Shown piece by piece: positions 58,586 through 64,000 of a stretch of 64,000 nt of DNA. Made by a program: the position numbers and the translations under genes. This stretch comes from Sipunculus nudus. Its lineage: Eukaryota > Annelida > Sipuncula > Golfingiida > Sipunculidae. A model generated the notes under the pieces. The model was not told where the DNA came from. It worked only from the letters and a program-made list of their open reading frames with translations, and did no database searches. Location: the NCBI GenBank assembly GCA_026874595.1, contig CM049308.1, positions 73,072,624 through 73,136,623 of the forward strand, given 5' to 3'. Position 1 is the first letter of the stretch, and each line of letters opens with the position of its first letter.

Positions 58586-59990
58586 CAATGATATTACATA
58601 TATAAAGGCCAAAAAAGTTAATGCTTTGTTTCTCAGGCACTGCCCATGACACTTAACACCAAATAGCTAAAATTGCTTATTATAAATTTTTTTATTGCCT
58701 TTCAGTGTGATGGGGTAACCTGGGACTCGCACGTTTGTCAGTTTCCCTCTGAATGAAACCTGAAACATCTTTATGCAAACAGGATCATGAGGTGCCTCTC
58801 ATGAATATTCTTTACCATATTATCCTTTTAAACTTTTGACAAGTTCAGTATACATTGTTACTATCTCATATTTTCATAAGTAACTGTTATTTATATGTTA
58901 ATACATGTAAAATAATATTTATGGTTATTCTCAGAAAAAAAGCTGCCTGCCCAGATCATTTTCTAAACAAAAATGCCTGAGAAACATATAATTAAATTTT
59001 TTGGCCTTACTATTTAAAACTTAAAGGGGATCTGTCTAGGTGAAGGATTGCTTTTACTTCAGGACCTTAAGTGTATCCTTTAACATGCATCAGCTTTGTA
59101 CAGCTGTGGTGAGTGAGAGCTAAAATTGTTACTGATGATCAAACAAGCATTCTGATTGGTGATTTATCAGTAAATCAACCAGTTGGCAGATCTGTCACAA
59201 AAGACATACATTTACTACAGTTCTGTAGAGAGATCTGTTATCAGCAGCCATGACATTTTAAAAAGGACTTCTTTGTATAAAAGTCTCTTTTCATCTCTGC
59301 TGCTTTTGAAACTGGGTTCACCTGAGGAATTCATTTGCATTTATCTTAAATATCTTGCTGATGAGGTGCATTTAGTTATATTATGCCTGACAATATATTA
59401 TAGCAAAGAGTCATCAATTTAATTGTCATTTCATGTAAAACTCTTTTGTTACTCTATTTGTGCACTTCTTAAATAGAGATTATTAAAAAATGTACATTTA
59501 CCAGTGTTCAACCTTTTTGGACCTCTACAGGTCTTAAATTTTGTTTATTTAAAAAAATTTTTTTTTACTATCAGACGGTTTCTATTATGCACCAAGCAAG
59601 CATTTAGAGTTAAGATTTTATCATTTTATGGATATGGTCTTACTGTTAAGAATGGGACAGAAGTCAACTCAAAAACCTGTATGTTGAAGACCTGTCTCAT
59701 TTGTACATATAAATTATGGAATAAATGACTTAATCATAAATTTGTTGTTTTGAGGAGTATAGCTGACCTTTAAACAATATTCCTGCTTCCCTCTTGCATG
59801 TAAGTAATGTGTTTGCAGTTGTTAGTTTTGAAGATGGCCCTTCCTTCACTGATTACTCTAGAAATGCAGTGGTTAGCTTCATAATTATGGGGTTAAAAAT
59901 TCACAAATTCCAATATTTGCTTTGCGAGGGTTCCATTTTCATGATCTTACTACATTAACTAAGTCCCCATAGGTCTCAACGCTCAGCTGA
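58586..59990. other. Intergenic stretch, nothing supported
   Basis: AT-rich; the small ORFs at 59183 and 59504 show no family features. Confidence 0.45.
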
Positions 59991-60850
59991 ATTTGTCTAT
60001 AAGGATATTTTTAAAGATTTTTTTTTTCAGAATGAGTCCTGTGACCTTAACCAATGACCATGTGACCAAAAAATCTTAGAACTTATCATCCTTGAACTTG
60101 CAGGATTTAGATTATTGTAACAATCTTTAAAGTGACCTTGACCTCTGACCAGGTAACCTCAAAATCTACAAATTTCCTCACTTTGGTCAAGCAAGCCATG
60201 TGTGAAAGATGGAAAGTTAGGGATGAAAAGTTTGATTTAAAGTGCATCTAAAATCTTTTTAAAGATGTGGCTCCTGTGACCTTCAACTTTGGGCCTTGTG
60301 ACCTTGACCTTTGACCCCAAAATCAAATAGAATCTTCCCCTATTGGCAGGATGGCAATATCTTGAAGATGGAAGGTTTGTGATGAAAAGTTTGGATTGAA
60401 ATTCATACACATTCTTTTTAAAGAAATGGGTTCTGTGACTTTGACCTTTGGACCCCATAATTGACATGTTTCTTAATTTAGTGGTGTGTCAAACTAAACT
60501 GGAGTTTTCATCTGAAAACTAATATGTAAACAAACGACCCATGTGACCTTGACCATGTGACCCCATATTCATTTATGCTCTCCCCGTACTGGCAAGATGG
60601 AAAGTTTTGGATGAAAAGCTTAGCTTAAAATACAGCCATAATCTTTTTAGATAAGTTTTGATTGAAAAGAGAAGTCAAACTATACTGGAGTGTTCATCTG
60701 GAAACTAATTTGTAAACAAATGGCCCCTATGACCTTGACCTTTGACCTTGTGACCCCATATTCATTTATGCTCTCCCCATACTGGCAAGAAGGAAAGATT
60801 TGGATGAAAAGCTTGGCTTAAACTGCAGACATAATCTTTTTAGATACGTT
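59990..60850 (-). repeat. Inverted AGGTCA-type array, diverged
   Basis: Blocks such as CTGTGACCTT..CTTTGACC and ATGTGACCTTGACC recur with TCTTTTTA(A)AGA and GGCA(A)GATGG near 60251, 60411, 60640 and 60832. It is the reverse-strand relative of the 56.6-58.4 kb array. Confidence 0.75.
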
Positions 60851-63800
60851 TTGATTGAAAAGAGAAGCTTTTATTCAAGTTTCCATACACCATGTCAAGT
60901 GTTGTTTACATCAAGCCCACCTAGTAGTACAGCTTTCACTTGTGTTATATAAGCAACTGGAGGCAGCTTGCCTTGGCTCAGCTTGGCCACTACTAGCAGG
61001 GTTCCCCTCTGCCCTGCACTCCCGCATTGACCATTAATTCCAGTAATAAATTATAGCTGAGAGAGTAATTAGCACAATGACATTGTTTGTCCCTCATTCA
61101 ACCAACAGTGTGTATACTTTATTTGAAAAGAGATTTTTATTTTATCAAATTTACTGAATCTCTTATTTCGATGAATAAATTTAAGCATGTACTGAAAACT
61201 CCAATGTACAAAACTTTTTAATAGTGACTCAAGGAATAATCTTGAAGATGCCATGTTGTGGCATTATTTTCTTTTACATTAAGTTTAATCATTTGTGATT
61301 TAAAAATAATAAAATATATGTGTATGCATAATATGACCAGATATGAGCTACGCTTTGGATAAATATTGATTGCAACTTAGAATTCTGATATTTTAACTTA
61401 TATTTTTAGATTTTTTATTACAAATTTATTAAACTTGTAAATAAAAAAAAAAGAATCTGATAAAAACTATTAATCAAAAGAGTGGATATGCTAAAAAAAT
61501 AGGGTTTAATATAAACTTAAATGCATTATTCCCTAGAAAGTGAAATAAGGGTATTAGTCCATTTTGTAAACTTGCCTGTCCATCTGTAAATTACTAATAT
61601 TCATCACAGTATCTCAAAACTTTCTGTTTTTCTTTATGACAGTCTTGTCAGGGTATTAGTTTTGCAATCATATATTTAGAACTTTACTATAACAAAGTAG
61701 GAGGGCATCTTTCCTCTTAACTTCTCATATGCTTATATATATGAAAAACATTACAATAGAATATTTTGCATTTGCAAAAAATTTCAAACTTCAGGTGAGC
61801 ACCGTGACCCGTGGATCCCTTGTTAATATTATATATAAAACTTTTACCTTTTGACTTGCCTTCAATGATGGGGCCTTTTACTCATGAAGGTTTTATTTTT
61901 TGCCATAATTCTCCTTTCGCAAAAAATCATGAATTTGAGACCCTTGTGAACAAAAAGGAAACCACAGTAATTGGCCATCTGTTCTTGAATGATATGGCTG
62001 TAAAATATACACGTTCAGCATCCTCACACAGAGACTGCTCACAGTAACAACAGCATAAAAATAACATTTAATCATTCTTTATTTACAAACTTTTCTTTCA
62101 GTGATGTTTACCTTAACAAGCATCTGACATTGATATCACAGCATTTACATGATATATACAAATTATTACAAGTACACAGACTTGTAAATTACAACAAAAC
62201 ATTTTAATATAAAAAATACTGTAATATGTAAACCCAAAGATGGAAATTTCTAACATAGTCTGCTAATTTTGAAGGACGTTCAAGGCAAAATTCTGTAAAT
62301 TTATAGGATTTAGTGTAATGTCTCCTGTCACAGAATTAGAAAAATTAAATGATGTTCATCACATGACTACTCAATCAACAGACCACTTTATAAAGACCAC
62401 AAGAATATTTATAATTATATTTGCATAATAATGGCATGTAGTTAGCAGTATTGTACAGGGTTGTCATGGTGTCACATTTGCTTTTTGATGAGTATTGATG
62501 AGTTTAAATATTATGGCACAAATCCACTATTATAGCACTGCCTTAGCTAATCCAAAGAAAGAGGCAAGAAATTGGGCATTTTATTTATTTACTTCCTCTC
62601 TGTGTTCAAGCAAACTATTTTCCTGTTATTACTGGCCTGCTCTAGTTAATTTTAATCTTAACTTCCATCATTGTAATTCATAAAGTTGTACCATATAAAA
62701 TGTTCCCCGCTGCTGATGCCATTTCATGAAACTGGGAAAACATGGTACCACACAACTATGCTGCAGAAGCCATAAAAAATTTGTTTATGACTTGGTAAGG
62801 CATATTTGCTTCATGACACAAGTCATATGATAAAATGCACTGCAACAGCCATCTGTCTTATTTGTTTGATATCATTGTAAACAATGTAATCTAAATGTTT
62901 GGCTACTTTAGTGTAGAATTTATTAACTTTCCGGAACACACTTGAACATCTAAACTATCTTTATGGTAACCAGTCCTTTCCTGCACTCTGTTAAAGTTGA
63001 CTGTTATCCACATACCTTATTGGAGACATGTTTGTATTGGAAATTCAACAAACATGCAGAGGGATTTAGAACCATGCAGGGTTATAATAGAATTCTTTGC
63101 ACATGGTAGGTGTTGTTAGAAAGCACACAAACATATCTAACAAACGCTTTATTATTACTGACAACATTCCTGTAGGCCACAAAGAAAATATTAGCATCCA
63201 AATGAAGAAATACAGTGTAGTTATCTACAAAAGAGAGCCTGCCACTCTAACAGGTAAATTGCCTCTCATTTGTCAAAGGGGCAAAATGCCCTAACAAAAG
63301 GAAAACCTGGGTTCCCTAATGATGTTGGCATTCAAGTTAAAAAATTCAACAGCTACACTGCCATCTAGTGGGAATATGGTAAACTTTGTTCAATGAGGAT
63401 AGTGTTGGCCTTTGTTTTTTATTGCAATAATGAACATTTTATAAAACTGATTTTGATAATTCCCACCAAAAAATAGTTGCACTGAAGGTTGCAATCAATT
63501 CAGGGGTACCATGGAGTCTAATGAACAATGAGTCCATGCAAAATATTGCTACCCTGGTCATAATACTGCCTTCACACACTGGAGGTGAAGATCATATGCG
63601 AGTGAGAAATGCAAATATAGAGAATAAATATCACATGATAATTACTATGTTTAGGTATGGCCTGTCAGCATTGTAATTTAATGTATTTTGTCATAAAAAT
63701 ATGATTTTAATACTCTTTGAAAGTGTCAAAAACAAGATGCACATTCAGCATGTTATTGCACCATTATTAAATATAAACTTACTCATAAGTAACATAGTGA

Positions 63801-64000
63801 TACAAAACATGTAAAAAAAGATATTATTGTATATGATAGGCAGAGTGGGTACATAAAAAGTAATATATGAAATATTTGGAACTCTGCATTAATATTATTA
63901 AAATTTTGACCAAGTACTCAATAATAACATGTGATACAAAACCTGTAAAAAGATACAATAATATATGATATGCAGAGAGGATACATACACAGAGATATAT
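60851..64000. other. Right-hand stretch, no gene supported
   Basis: AT-rich DNA with scattered small open frames on both strands, none with recognisable domains or consistent splice sites. It could contain UTR of a gene beyond the right edge; I cannot tell. Confidence 0.4.

Noticed and set aside
60855-61037. 60-codon plus-strand frame
   Set aside because: No domain, no splice support, and it begins at the edge of the AGGTCA-type array.

Overview
This is a 64 kb piece of an AT-rich animal nuclear genome. Genes are split by GT-AG introns, and intergenic and intronic DNA is packed with short dispersed repeats, tandem arrays of about 145 bp monomers, foldback elements, SINE-like fragments and long poly-C/poly-G tracts. 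The gene set (retinol dehydrogenase, MKKS/BBS6, CMTR2, C2H2 zinc finger) is metazoan. The repeat style, especially elements bounded by a GTATCCCC-type terminus and arrays full of AGGTCA motifs, resembles bivalve molluscs; that placement is an inference.

Layout: (1) 434-14941, minus strand: an RDH13-like retinol dehydrogenase, six exons seen, with the last exon beyond the left edge. Its fourth seen intron carries a 4.2 kb decayed DIRS-type tyrosine-recombinase retrotransposon (6158-10354) with inverted terminal repeats and an internal complementary region. (2) 18887-24583, plus strand: the MKKS (BBS6) locus. The MKKS coding exons are preceded by two exons that each hold a complete small ORF for a single-pass, membrane-type microprotein (78 and 62 aa). 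After splicing, the second ORF's stop codon lies two nucleotides before the MKKS ATG. (3) 28530-38367, minus strand: a nine-exon, 964-residue C2H2 zinc finger protein with an N-terminal region I do not recognise. (4) 40857-55930, plus strand: CMTR2, the cap-2 mRNA 2'-O-methyltransferase, twelve coding exons, 781 aa. (5) 55960-64000: repeat-rich DNA with no gene I can support.

Gene pairs are divergent: RDH-like/MKKS and zinc finger/CMTR2. The zinc finger/CMTR2 gap contains a perfect NRF1-type palindrome. There is no operon logic, except that the MKKS transcript looks tricistronic. That is the most interesting feature: vertebrate MKKS mRNA is known to carry upstream ORFs encoding mitochondrial peptides, and this window suggests the arrangement is ancient and possibly uses termination-reinitiation.
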